This document shows positions 1 to 8,971 of a stretch of 64,000 bases of DNA, piece after piece. Where the stretch lies: NCBI GenBank assembly GCA_963783245.1, contig CAWAMS010000002.1, positions 1 through 64,000 on the forward strand, read 5' to 3'. The translations under genes and the position numbers were made by a program. Source of the stretch: Bog-473 sp963783245 (lineage in GTDB: Bacteria > Actinomycetota > Acidimicrobiia > Acidimicrobiales > RAAP-2). The notes below the pieces were generated by a model. That model did not search any database. It was not told the origin of the DNA and saw only the letters and a program-made list of their open reading frames with translations. Numbering within the stretch: position 1 is the first letter of the stretch; every line of letters starts with the position of its first letter.

Positions 1-938
1 GAATGGTTCGCAGTGGTCCATAGATCCCAGCCCCAGCGTCACAGCGCTCAGCTTTCTGAGTTCGGTGACCTGTTCAGCGGGGACGGGTTGTTGGGCGGTC
101 GGGAGTGCGGCGACGGAAACACAGCAGAATGATCCGGGCCTTCAATCGTTCATCGAACAGATGACCGTGGCTGCAGCCACATCCCAAGGAATTACATTGA
201 CGGCCCGGGATGGCGAGTCTTCACGTTCGGCACTGCGCCATTTTTGGGTTCCATGGCCGGTCGACATCTCAACGATCCAATCGTCGGGATCGCGGCGACG
301 CCCGATGGTGGCGGCTATTGGCTGGTGGCGTCCGACGGCGGGATCTTCACCTTCGGTGACGCCCACTTCTATGGCTCCTTGGGCGGTCGACATCTAACGA
401 TCCAGTCGTCGGGATCGCGGCGACGCCCGATGGTGGCGGCTATTGGCTGGTGGCGTCCGACGGCGGGATCTTCACCTTCGGCGACGCCCACTTCTACGGA
501 TCCATGGCTGGTCAACGCCTCCAGCAACCCATCGTCGGCATGGCGACGAGTGTCGATGGCGACGGGTACTGGCTGGTCGCCTCCGACGGCGGGGTCTTCA
601 CCTTCGGCGATGCACCTTTCTTCGGGTCCACCGGCGCGGCGCACCTGAACGAGCCGATCGCCGCAGTGGCGACGACCCCGGATGGCGACGGGTACTGGCT
701 GGTCGCCTCCGACGGCGGGGTCTTCACCTTCGGCGATGCCGGTTATTTCGGATCGGTGCCCGGACAGGGCATCTCGGGGCAGTCCCCGGTCGTGGGCATC
801 ACCCGAACGCCGACTGGATCGGGCTACTGGTTGGTCGGCGGCAACGGCGCCGTTTACGCCTACGGCGACGCCCCATATCTCGGATCCATGGACGGAGCGC
901 CACTGGCCGCACCAATCTCCGGGGTTGCTGCATCGTGA
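1..938 (+). CDS. Repeat-containing surface protein, 3' part (5' end outside window, two frameshifts)
   Basis: The 5' end is cut by the window edge. The first ~65 codons (bases 2-205) read as a CSAGTGCWAVG-type module ending in SFIEQM, a repeat style common in large secreted actinobacterial proteins. They are followed by six copies of a 42-residue repeat with the core GYWLVASDGG(I/V)FTFGDA. The copy pattern suggests a beta-rich extracellular domain; no enzymatic motif is visible. The reading frame steps back by one base near 210 (GGCGAGTC where the repeat consensus has GGCGGAGTC) and again near 394 (CATCTAACG against CATCTCAACG in the preceding copy), then stays open to the TGA at 936-938. Both steps are one-base deletions inside near-identical repeats, so sequencing or assembly error is as likely as real decay. 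Function is unknown; a cell-surface or secreted role is inferred. Confidence 0.6.
205..900 (+). repeat. Tandem 126-bp (42-residue) coding repeats, about six copies
   Basis: The units carry the landmarks VFTFGTAPFLGS, IFTFGDAHFYGS (twice), VFTFGDAPFFGS, VFTFGDAGYFGS and VYAYGDAPYLGS at intervals of about 126 bases. The second and third copies are nearly identical at the DNA level, which points to recent unit duplication. The last unit is the most divergent, as is usual at the end of such arrays. Confidence 0.8.
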
Positions 939-1045
939 CCCGGGTCTGCAATCCCACCGTGGAATCGGAAAGCGCGACGGCGAATCGCGCAAGGTCCGCG
1001 TGACCTGTGGGCAATCGGTTTCCCTCGCAGAAGCCCTGACTCGAA

Positions 1046-1071
1046 GGGTTCCCGGCACGTCGGGAGCACCC
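1046..1071 (+). terminator. Candidate hairpin downstream of the repeat protein gene
   Basis: GGGTTCCCG pairs with CGGGAGCACCC across a short loop, about 110 bases after the stop codon of the repeat protein. No T-run follows, so this would be an imperfect intrinsic terminator at best. The stretch 939-1045 shows nothing else recognisable. Confidence 0.35.
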
Positions 1072-1144
1072 ACCTAAAGGGTCAGTATTTAACTTGCTAG
1101 ATAACTAACTGTTGAGTAAAGTCCGTGGGCATGCCGGAGTCTCG

Positions 1145-1495
1145 ATGCCGCTGAACGAAGAGCGGCTCAACGCGGCCTTCACTGCCCTCGCCGACCCCAC
1201 TCGCCGCGCGATCGTCGCTCGTCTCGCCCGGGGCGACGCCACGGTGAACGAGTTGGCGGCCCCGTTCGACATGACGCTGCCGGGCTTCTCCAAGCACCTG
1301 AAGGTGCTGGAGCGGTGCGGACTGATCACCCGGTCCCGCCAGGCTCAGTTCCGGCCTTGCCACCTTGAGCGGGCCGCGCTCGACGGGACGCTCGAATGGA
1401 TCGATGAGCAACGTCGGATCTGGATGGAGCGGTTCGAAAAACTCGACGCACACTTGCAAAACCTGCGCGTTGACTCCGACGGGTCGCACGCATGA
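1145..1495 (+). CDS. ArsR-family winged-helix repressor (first copy)
   Basis: This is a small regulator of about 116 residues. The N-terminus carries the family signature ALADPTRRAIVARL, followed by the recognition region TLPGFSKHLKVLERCGLI and a C-terminal helix ending in RFEKLDAHLQNL. It lacks the metal-binding cysteines of true arsenic sensors and belongs to the subgroup that pairs with SRPBCC proteins. I chose ATG 1145 because GGAG lies just upstream and the distance to ADPTRR is typical; TTG 1112 is an in-frame alternative that would fit a leaderless transcript with a TAGATA box at 1098. The stop overlaps the next start by ATGA. It presumably represses its own operon. The ligand is unknown. 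Confidence 0.85.
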   Translation: MPLNEERLNAAFTALADPTRRAIVARLARGDATVNELAAPFDMTLPGFSKHLKVLERCGLITRSRQAQFRPCHLERAALDGTLEWIDEQRRIWMERFEKLDAHLQNLRVDSDGSHA

Positions 1496-1962
1496 GGGGA
1501 GCGACGGCAATGCCCGGCGACGTGGAGTTCATTCGGATCTTCGATGCACCGCGCGAACTCGTTTTCACCTGCATGACCGAGCCAGACCACCTGACCCATT
1601 TCTGGGGGCCGCAGGGCACCCATGCTCCCGTGGATCGCATGCTTGTCGATCCGAGGCCGGGTGGCCGGTTCGAGACGGTCATGGTCAATGATTCCGACGG
1701 TGGCGAATACCTCACGCGAGCCGTCTATCTCGACGTCGTGGAGCCCGAGCTCCTCGTGTGGAGAGTGGTACCCAGCGGCATGACGGTCACGATGATTTTC
1801 ACCGACGCGGGGGACAACCAAACCGAGGTTCGCATTTGTCAGAAGAATGCGCCCGAAGCGTTCCATAGCGCACAAGCGCGAGCCGGATTCTTGACGTCGC
1901 TCGATCGTCTCGACGCCCACCTCCGCCAATCCGACGAGACCGCGCACGTGGTGGAACCGTGA
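1492..1962 (+). CDS. SRPBCC / AHSA1-like protein
   Basis: It is a START-like ligand-binding fold protein of about 156 residues. Visible landmarks are FDAPRELVFTCMTEPDHLTHFWGP near the N-terminus (the usual AP-x-x-VF and HFWGP motifs) and the GGRFE turn. It overlaps the preceding ArsR gene by four bases, the common ArsR-SRPBCC arrangement in which the second protein is thought to handle or sense a small hydrophobic ligand. No catalytic residues can be named. An internal ATG at 1510 is an alternative start. A similar ArsR-SRPBCC pair occurs at 46.6-47.5 kb in this window. Confidence 0.8.
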   Translation: MRGATAMPGDVEFIRIFDAPRELVFTCMTEPDHLTHFWGPQGTHAPVDRMLVDPRPGGRFETVMVNDSDGGEYLTRAVYLDVVEPELLVWRVVPSGMTVTMIFTDAGDNQTEVRICQKNAPEAFHSAQARAGFLTSLDRLDAHLRQSDETAHVVEP

Positions 1963-1986
1963 TCGATATCACCCCGAGGAGCGAAC

Positions 1987-2613
1987 ATGACCAGTGATGC
2001 AGCACTCCAGCCGGAAGTGGCTGCCCTTTTCGTGGCTCTGGCCGATTTCCTCTCGGACGCCGCCGAAGCTGCGTGGAGCACCCAGTCGCTTTGCACTGGG
2101 TGGCGCGTGCGCGAAGTGGTGGCCCACATGACGACGCCGGCGCGGTATTCGAACGACGAGTTCATGAAGGAGCTCGAACGCTACGGATACGACTTCACTG
2201 CCCTGTCGGACGACATCGCCGGCAGGGACGCGGGGTTGCCCTCAGAACGTCTCGTGGCCGACCTTCGGTCGGAGAGCCTGCATCGCTGGGTGCCACCCGG
2301 AGGCGGATACCACGGAGCGCTGAACCACGTGGTTGTCCACGGGCTCGATATCACGGTTCCGCTCGGCCAGCCGTGTCTGGCCCCCGAAAAGGTGCTCCGA
2401 GTGATCCTCGACGACCTCACCGAAGGCGGCGTCCACGAGCACTTCGGCATCGGCATCGACGGTCGGTCCTTCCGGGCCACCAATCTCGACTGGGCCTACG
2501 GGGCCGGGGAACCCCTTGGAGCAACGGCCGAAGACCTGGCCCTCGTCCTGTGCGGCCGTGAGGTCCCGAATAGCCGCCTTGATGGGGGCCCACTCCGGAG
2601 GGCATCTCCCTAG
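1987..2613 (+). CDS. TIGR03083-type (maleylpyruvate isomerase/DinB-like) protein
   Basis: About 208 residues with the features of the actinobacterial TIGR03083 family: LCTGWRVREVVAHM near residue 36 (the GW-x-VR-VVAH helix that supplies one metal ligand histidine) and the VVVHGLDI segment near residue 118 that supplies another. Members form a four-helix DinB-like bundle and include mycothiol-dependent enzymes; the substrate cannot be predicted. GGAG precedes ATG 1987 by a good spacing. It follows the ArsR-SRPBCC pair by 24 bases, so it is likely the third gene of the same operon. Confidence 0.75.
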   Translation: MTSDAALQPEVAALFVALADFLSDAAEAAWSTQSLCTGWRVREVVAHMTTPARYSNDEFMKELERYGYDFTALSDDIAGRDAGLPSERLVADLRSESLHRWVPPGGGYHGALNHVVVHGLDITVPLGQPCLAPEKVLRVILDDLTEGGVHEHFGIGIDGRSFRATNLDWAYGAGEPLGATAEDLALVLCGREVPNSRLDGGPLRRASP

Positions 2614-2675
2614 GAACGCCGCTGGGTGGCCCGGGGAAACCTGAGTCCGCCCGAATCCGAAGAACCCCCAAAAAG

Positions 2676-2747
2676 CGCCCCCGGCAGGACTCGAACCTGC
2701 GCCACCGGCTCCGGAGGCCGGTGCTCTATCCGCTGAGCTACGGGGGC
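2676..2747 (-). tRNA. tRNA-Arg (anticodon CCG)
   Basis: On the reverse strand the sequence folds as a 72-base cloverleaf: acceptor GCCCCCG with CGGGGGC, D arm GCTC/GAGC, anticodon stem CCGGC/GCCGG around the loop CTCCGGA (anticodon CCG, codon CGG), T arm GCAGG-TTCGAAT-CCTGC and discriminator G. CCA is not encoded. Confidence 0.95.
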
Positions 2748-2826
2748 ACGAGCAGGGGAAGAGCGTACTCTGCTCGCCGACGATGGCGTCCCGCCCCGGG
2801 CGGCGGCTGCCGTATCCTGCGTTGCC

Positions 2827-4138
2827 ATGCCCACGGACGAGGAATTGGCCAGTGCTCCGGTGGAGCGGCAGCTGCTGCCGCGGACGGCCACCGTCGACCC
2901 CGAGGGGCACCTCCGGGTGGGGGATATCGACCTGCTCGACCTCGCGGCCGAGTTCGGCACGCCCGCTCTTCGTCTACGACGAGTTCCATCTCCGCCAGGC
3001 CTGCCGGGCCGCCGTCGAGGCCTGGGGGGAGGGGGTGGCCTACGCCGCCAAGGCATTCCTCTGCCGGGCCATGGCCCGTCTGGCCTGCGAAGAGGGCATG
3101 CACCTCGATGTGGCATCAGGAGGTGAGCTCCACGTGGCGCTCTCGGCCGGGGTGCCCCCTGAGAAGCTGGTCCTGCACGGCAACAACAAGTCGGAAGAGG
3201 AATTGGCGCGCCGCGTCTGGCGAGCGGCGTGGGTCGCATCGTCGTCGACTCGTTCGACGAGATCGCCCGGCTCGGCCGCCTCCTCGATGCGCCGACGGGA
3301 CGACCGGACCGCCCCCGGGTGTTGGTTCGGGTCACGCCCGGAGTCGAGGCCCACACGCATGAGTTCATCCGCACCGGGGGGGAGGACTCCAAGTTCGGCT
3401 TTTCGGTGGCCTCGGGTGCCGCGGCCCAAGCGGTGGCCGCGCTGGAGCTGCTGCCGGGGTTGGAGCTCGTCGGCGTGCATGCCCACATCGGCAGCCAGGT
3501 CTTCGACGTGTCGTCCTTCGAGCAGGCGGCGGAGGTGTTGGGCCGGTTCTTCGCCCCGCTCGGTCTCCCCGAGCTCGTCGTCGGAGGCGGCCTCGGTGTT
3601 CCCTACGTCAACGGGGAGTCGGCCCCGACGCAGGCCGAGTGGGCGGCCGCGACGCGTGCCGCGTGCGCCCGGCACCGGCGTGGACCCTGCGGTGCGGATT
3701 TCGGCCGAGCCGGGCCGGTCGATCGTCGCCGCAGCGGGGATGACCCTGTACACCGTCGGGACGGTGAAGACGCTGCCCGGCATCCGTACGTACGTCAGCG
3801 TCGACGGCGGCATGAGCGACAATCCCCGTCCGGTCCTCTACGGGAGCGGCTACGAGGCGTTCTTGCCCCGCGCCGTCGGAGCGCCGCGGCCCGAGCCCGT
3901 CCGTCTGGTGGGGAAGCATTGCGAGAGTGGCGATCTCGTCGTGCCGAACGCGTTCGTGCCCGAGGGACTCCGGGTCGGGGACATCGTCGCCACGCCGGTG
4001 ACGGGCGCCTATGGCTATGCCATGGCCTCCAATTACAACAAGGTGCCACGGCCCGCCGTCGTTTTCGTGGCCGACGGCAGTGCGCGGGTGGTCGTGCGAA
4101 GAGAGAGTCTCGAGGACATGATCCGTCTGGACTCGTGA
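2827..4138 (+). CDS. lysA: Diaminopimelate decarboxylase (three frameshifts)
   Basis: It decarboxylates meso-diaminopimelate to L-lysine, the last step of lysine synthesis, with PLP. Landmarks across the three frames are YAAKAFLCRAMARL (the PLP-binding lysine), VRVTPGVEAHTHEFI, GGGLGVPY, ISAEPGRSIV (phosphate binding), the CESGD catalytic cysteine motif and GAYGYAMASNYN. The reading frame shifts near 2969 (one extra base), near 3225 (one missing) and near 3660 (one extra), yet every segment matches the family in order, so the breaks are most simply sequence errors. ATG 2827 is preceded by TATCCT at 2813-2818, eight bases away, suggesting a leaderless transcript. hom follows after 47 bases, as in many actinomycetes. 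Confidence 0.9.
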
Positions 4139-4185
4139 GTCCCGAGTCATCATCGGGCGGTGCAGGCACCCTGTAGCTTTGGACA

Positions 4186-5509
4186 ATGGCCCCTCAGGCA
4201 GCCGATCCGCAGGCCTCGTCCCCGGTGAGGGTGGCGCTCTTGGGCTGCGGGAATGTGGGAGGCGCGCTGGCGGAGCTCTTGGTGGCACGCCAGGACGACA
4301 TCGCGGCGCGCACGGGGATCCGTCTCGAGCTGGTCGGCATCGCGGTGGCCGACATCGACCGCCCCCGGCCCTCGACCATCCCGCCGGCGCTCTTCGAGAC
4401 CGACAGCGCCGCGCTGGCCGTGCGCGCCGACGTGGACATCGTGGTCGAGCTGATCGGCGGGCTCCATCCGGCCCAGGAGTTGATCGAGTCCGCCCTGCGG
4501 GCGGGCAAGCCGGTCGTGACGGCGAACAAGGCCGTCCTCGCCCTTTCGGGGGCCGAGCTGGCCGACCTCGCCGCGGCGAATGGTGTGGACCTTCTCTACG
4601 AGGCGGCGGTGGCGGGTGCGATCCCCGTCATCCGGCCGTTGCGCGAATCATTGGCCGGCGAGCAGATCGTGCGGGTGATGGGCATCGTCAACGGCACGAC
4701 CAATTTCATCTTGACCCGCATGGAAGAGGACGGGATCGACTTCGACGACGCGCTGGCCGAAGCGCAGCGTCTCGGGATGGCCGAGCGCGATCCCACCGCC
4801 GACGTGGAAGGGCATGACGCGGCCGCGAAGGCGGCGATCCTGGCCGCGCTGGCCTTCGGGAGCGATGTCGTCGATGTCGACGTGCACCGCGAAGGGATCT
4901 CGGGAATTGCGGCGGCTGACGTGGCGTACGCCAACCGACTGGGGTACTCGGTCAAACTCTTGGCTATCGCCGAGTTGGTGGACGGCGGTCCGGAGCTCTC
5001 GGTCAGAGTGCACCCGGCAATGGTGCCGAAGTCGCATCCGTTGGCGTCGGTCCGCGGCGCGTTCAACGCGGTCTTCATCGAAGGCGCGGTAAGCGGAGAG
5101 CTGATGCTCTACGGGCGGGGAGCGGGCGGAGGCCCGACCGCCAGCGCGGTGCTGGGTGATCTGGTGGACGCCGCGCGCAACATGCGCGCCGGTGCGCCGG
5201 CGCCGGCGCCGAAGCGGACGAGCATCACCGTGCGCGCGCAATCCGAGCTGCGATCCGGCGTTCTACCTCAGTATGGATGTGGCAGATCGGCCGGGAGTAC
5301 TGGCGGCCGTGGCCAAGGTCTTCGGTGACCATCAGGTGTCGATTCGCGCCATGGAGCAGGTGGGCCTGGCCGACGAGGCGCGCCTCATCTTTCTCACGCA
5401 CCTCGCCCGGGAAGGTGATCTCCTGGCCACGATCGACGCTCTGCGCCTGCTGCGGGCCGTCGACCGGGTCAGCGGGGTGTTGCGGGTCATCGGCGTGGGG
5501 GAGGAGTAG
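4186..5509 (+). CDS. hom: Homoserine dehydrogenase with C-terminal ACT domain (one frameshift)
   Basis: It reduces aspartate semialdehyde to homoserine for threonine and methionine. The N-terminal Rossmann fold shows VALLGCGNVGGALAELL; the catalytic core shows KPVVTANKAVLA, EAAVAGAIPVIRPLRESL and IVNGTTNFIL. The C-terminal ACT domain (MDVADRPGVLAAVAKVFGDH) is the usual site of threonine feedback inhibition. An extra base near 5258 separates the catalytic part from the ACT domain; removing one G restores SAFYLSMDV, so I annotate one gene ending at TAG 5509. The start ATG 4186 follows TAGCTT (4174-4179) by six bases, again a leaderless layout. thrC begins four bases after the stop. Confidence 0.9.
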
Positions 5510-5512
5510 AGG

Positions 5513-6557
5513 GTGGGGGTCGGCTGGAAGGGGGTCATGGAGGAGTACCGCTCGCTCCTGCCCATTCGCAGCGACACGCCCGTCGATCACCTTGCTCGAG
5601 GGTGGGACGCCTCTGGTCCCTGCGCCCCGGTTGTCCGAGCGTGTCGGCGCGCATGTCTGGTTGAAGGTCGAAGGAGCCAACCCGACAGGGTCCTTCAAGG
5701 ACCGGGGGATGACCATGGCCATCTCCATGGCGGTCGAGGAGGGGGCGAAAGCAGTGGTGTGCGCGTCCACCGGGAATACATCTGCGTCAGCTGCCGCCTA
5801 CGCCGCGCGCGCCGGTCTCGTGTGCGTGGTGCTCATTCCCGAAGGTCACATCGCGTTGGGAAAGTTGGCCCAGGCATTGGTGCACGGCGCACGCGTCCTG
5901 CAGGTGCGCGGAAACTTCGACCAGCTGCTGACGATCGTCCGCGAGCTTCCGGACCATGCGCCGATCACCGTCGTCAACTCCGTCAATCCGCACCGCATCG
6001 AAGGACAGAAGACAGGGGCGTTCGAGATCGTCGACGTGTTGGGTGACGCGCCCGACGTGCACTGCATACCTGTCGGCAACGCCGGCAACATCACCGCGTA
6101 CTGGCGGGGCTATCTGCAGTACAAGGAGAGCGGGCGCGCCACGAAGTTGCCTCGCATGCTCGGCTTCCAGGCGGCGGGCGCCGCGCCGATCGTCCTGGGC
6201 CATCCGGTGGAGAATCCCGACACCATCGCCACGGCCATCCGGATCGGCAACCCGCGAGTTGGTACTCGGCCACGGCCGCCGCCAGCGAGTCGGGCGGCTC
6301 CATCACCGCGGTGACCGATCAGGAGATCCTCGGCGCGTACACATTTCTGGCCCAGCAGGAGTCGGTCTTCTGCGAGGCTGCCTCGGCCGCGTCGGTGGCC
6401 GGATTGTTGAAAATCGGGGTGCCGGAGGGGTCCACCGTCGTGTGCGTTCTCACGGGCCACGGGCTGAAAGATCCCTGACCTGGCCATCGGGCAGATTTCG
6501 GTCCCTTCGGTCGTGGATCTGGATCTCAATGTCATTCTCGCCGAACTTTCCCTGTAG
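5513..6557 (+). CDS. thrC: Threonine synthase (several frameshifts)
   Basis: A PLP enzyme converting O-phosphohomoserine to threonine. Visible motifs are WKGVMEEYR at the N-terminus, TLLEGGTPLVPAPRL, GANPTGSFKDRG (PLP lysine), ASTGNTSASAAAYA, VNSVNPHRIEGQKT and CIPVGNAGNITAYW. Frames change near 5575, near 6253 (CCGCGAGT for CCGGCGAGT) and at 6474-6477. The last change creates a TGA at 6476-6478, but the next frame continues in family style (DLAIGQISVPSVVDLDL) to TAG 6555-6557, so I place the end there. As for lysA, repeated register recovery argues for sequence error. No thrB lies between this gene and rho, where many actinomycetes keep it. Confidence 0.88.
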
Positions 6558-6607
6558 AATGGTGGGGGTTCACCCAGGGCGGCTCCCGGTCAGGAATTCG
6601 GAGGGTG

Positions 6608-6637
6608 TTGGCATAGTCGGTGTGGCCCCGCTAATGT
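6608..6637 (+). promoter_or_regulatory. Candidate rho promoter
   Basis: TTGGCA (6608-6613) and TAATGT (6632-6637) are separated by 18 bases, a reasonable sigma-70-like promoter in the 253-base gap between thrC and rho. Transcription from it would give rho a leader of roughly 165 bases. Rho genes are commonly autoregulated through their leader in other bacteria; whether that holds here is inference. No thrB remnant or other gene is visible in the gap. Confidence 0.45.
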
Positions 6638-6810
6638 ACGTATATCCCCACTGCGCTTTGGAAGCGCTCCCGCGGGTACCAGAAGGTCCCGGGTGCTTCT
6701 TGCAGAGGTGATCGGGGGAAGGTGCCGTATGCATCCTTTCTCCTCCCTATTTCACTCGCCGCGCGCGGACATCCCGTGCCGGTGATAACCCTCTATGGAA
6801 GAGGAGCCCG

Positions 6811-8598
6811 ATGACTGCGGAACAGCAGCTCGAAAGGTCGGTACTCGAAGGCAAGGAGCGCGACGAGCTCAGTGCCATCGCCCAGGCCATGTCGCTCAAG
6901 ACGACGACCCGGACGAAGAAGGCCGACATCATTGACCGAATTCTCGACGCCACCGGCGTGACCAGTAACGGCGATGCTCACGGCACCAACGGCTCGTCCA
7001 ACGGCGATGCGGCCGGCGGTGCTGCCAATGGGACGGCCAACGGCACCAAGCCGGCCCGACGGGCCCGGGCAGCGGCCACGGCCACCGCTGAGCCCGAGGT
7101 GTCCACCGAGGCGGCCACCGTCGCCGAGTCCCCCACGTCCGACGAATCCGTCGCCAGTGCTCCGGCCGACAGCGGCCCCGCCGTGTTCGTCGAGCCGCCC
7201 GAGCTCTCCGACGGGAATGACTCCACCCCGGCGCAGCAGAACGGCCAGAGCGCGCCGACGCACCAGCAGAACCGGAATCGGCCCAATCAGGGTCAGCAGA
7301 ATCAGAACAATCGCAACAATCAGAACAACAACCAGAACAACAACCAGGGTGACGGGGGCGACCTCGGCAACCGGCGTGGGCGCCGGCGACGCGGCCGTGA
7401 GCGCGGGGTCGGCGGCGAGTTGCAAGGGGGCGGCGGGCAAGAGCAGCCGTACTCGGGCGAAATGGTCGAGGTCAAGGGCATGCTCGACCTGCGCGACGAA
7501 GGCTACGGGTTCCTGCGTTGCGGTGGGTACCTGCCTTCGCCCAAGGACGTCTACATCTCCATCAGCCAGGCCCGCCGGTTCGCCCTGCGAAAGGGTGACT
7601 ACGTCGAAGGCGCGTGCCGGCCAGCGTCGAACAATGAGAAGTATCCGGCATTGCTCCGCATCGACACCGTGTCCGGACTCGACCCCGAAGTGGCACGCAA
7701 CCGCCCTCGTTTCGAAGATCTCACCCCCTTGTTCCCCGACTCCCGACTGCACCTCGAGATGGCCGAGGCCGGCGACAAGGACAACCTGACCGCGCGGATC
7801 GTCGACCTGCTCTCGCCCATAGGCAAGGGACAGCGTGGACTGATCGTCTCACCGCCCAAGGCCGGGAAGACGACGGTCATGAAGCAGATCGCACATTCCA
7901 TTGAGGCCAACAATCCCGACGTTCACCTCATGGTGCTCCTCGTCGACGAACGGCCCGAAGAAGTGACCGACATGCGGCGATCGGTGCGGGGCGAAGTCAT
8001 CGCCTCGACGTTCGATCGCCCGGCCGACGAGCACACACAGGTGGCCGAGCTGACCATCGAGCGTGCCAAGCGGCTGGTCGAGGTCGGTCGTGACGTCGTG
8101 ATCATCCTCGACGGCATCACTCGCCTCGCCCGGGCGTACAACCTGGCCGCTCCGGCCACCGGCCGGATCATGTCCGGCGGTGTGGACTCGGGCGCCCTGT
8201 ACCCGCCGAAGAAGTTCTTCGGCGCCGCCCGCAACATCGAGGAAGGCGGCTCCCTCACCATCCTCGCCTCCGCCCTGGTGGAGACCGGTTCGAAAATGGA
8301 CGAGGTCATCTTCGAGGAATTCAAGGGGACCGGCAACATGGAGCTCCGGCTCGATCGCCGGCTGTCCGAGCGTCGTCTCTACCCCGCTATCGACGTGAAT
8401 GCCAGTTCGACCCGACACGAGGAGTTGCTCTTCGAGCGGGGCCAGCTCCAGCAGGTCTGGAAGTTGCGACGGGTGCTCAACGCGCTGGCCAATGACGGGA
8501 AGGAAGCGGCCGGACTCGAGCTCCTCATGGACAAGATCCGGACAACCAACAGCAACGACGAATTCCTGGCCGAAATAGCCAAGGGACCTGCCACCTAG
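6811..8598 (+). CDS. rho: Transcription termination factor Rho with N/Q-rich insert
   Basis: A hexameric RNA helicase/ATPase of 595 residues. Residues ~10-50 form a SAP-like Rho N domain (LSAIAQAMSLKTTTRTKKADII). Residues ~55-215 are a long disordered insert: first Ala/Thr-rich, then a run at ~150-180 made almost entirely of Asn and Gln, then an Arg-rich block (RRGRRRRGRERG). The cold-shock RNA-binding domain follows (GYGFLRCGGYL), then Walker A PPKAGKTT near residue 348 and Walker B VVIILDGITRLARAYN near 429. Large inserts here are typical of actinobacterial Rho; the Asn/Gln run is more extreme than the usual Arg/Asp-rich type. GAGGAG precedes ATG 6811. Confidence 0.97.
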   Translation: MTAEQQLERSVLEGKERDELSAIAQAMSLKTTTRTKKADIIDRILDATGVTSNGDAHGTNGSSNGDAAGGAANGTANGTKPARRARAAATATAEPEVSTEAATVAESPTSDESVASAPADSGPAVFVEPPELSDGNDSTPAQQNGQSAPTHQQNRNRPNQGQQNQNNRNNQNNNQNNNQGDGGDLGNRRGRRRRGRERGVGGELQGGGGQEQPYSGEMVEVKGMLDLRDEGYGFLRCGGYLPSPKDVYISISQARRFALRKGDYVEGACRPASNNEKYPALLRIDTVSGLDPEVARNRPRFEDLTPLFPDSRLHLEMAEAGDKDNLTARIVDLLSPIGKGQRGLIVSPPKAGKTTVMKQIAHSIEANNPDVHLMVLLVDERPEEVTDMRRSVRGEVIASTFDRPADEHTQVAELTIERAKRLVEVGRDVVIILDGITRLARAYNLAAPATGRIMSGGVDSGALYPPKKFFGAARNIEEGGSLTILASALVETGSKMDEVIFEEFKGTGNMELRLDRRLSERRLYPAIDVNASSTRHEELLFERGQLQQVWKLRRVLNALANDGKEAAGLELLMDKIRTTNSNDEFLAEIAKGPAT

Positions 8599-8665
8599 GA
8601 ACAGCGCCGGTCCGAAGTTGCCGGCGAACCCCTACACTGGCCCGACCGAGAACGCAGGAGACACC

Positions 8666-8908
8666 ATGAAGCCCGATATTCACCCCGAGTACGTCGAAGC
8701 CACCGTCAAGTGCTCGTGCGGCAACACGTACGTGACCCATTCCACCAAGTCCGATCTCCATGTCGAACTGTGCAACGAGTGTCACCCCTTCTTCACCGGC
8801 AAGCAGAAGCTGGTCGACTCGGGTGGACGCGTGGAGCGTTTCCAACGCCGTTACGGCGCCCGCAAGGGCAAGGCGAAGGCCGCACCCGCCGCAGCGACAC
8901 AGGACTAG
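8666..8908 (+). CDS. rpmE: Ribosomal protein L31 (zinc-binding type)
   Basis: 80 residues starting MKPDIHPEYVEATVKCSCG, with the four-cysteine set CSCG and CNECHPFF that marks the zinc-containing L31 form rather than the zinc-free paralogue. The C-terminus is a basic, Ala/Lys-rich tail. GCAGGAG lies upstream of ATG 8666 and a TACACT box sits at about 8632. Its place between rho and prfA is the standard actinobacterial order. Confidence 0.97.
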   Translation: MKPDIHPEYVEATVKCSCGNTYVTHSTKSDLHVELCNECHPFFTGKQKLVDSGGRVERFQRRYGARKGKAKAAPAAATQD

Positions 8909-8971
8909 GCCAGCCGCGACGTCGCCGGGCGTCTTCCGTCCGGCCACCTTGTTCCTCTCAGGACCTCCTCC

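Noticed and set aside
2960..6480. Programmed ribosomal frameshifting as the reason for the lysA, hom and thrC breaks
   Set aside because: The breaks lie at unrelated sequences without slippery heptamers, and go in both directions within single genes; sequence error explains them better.
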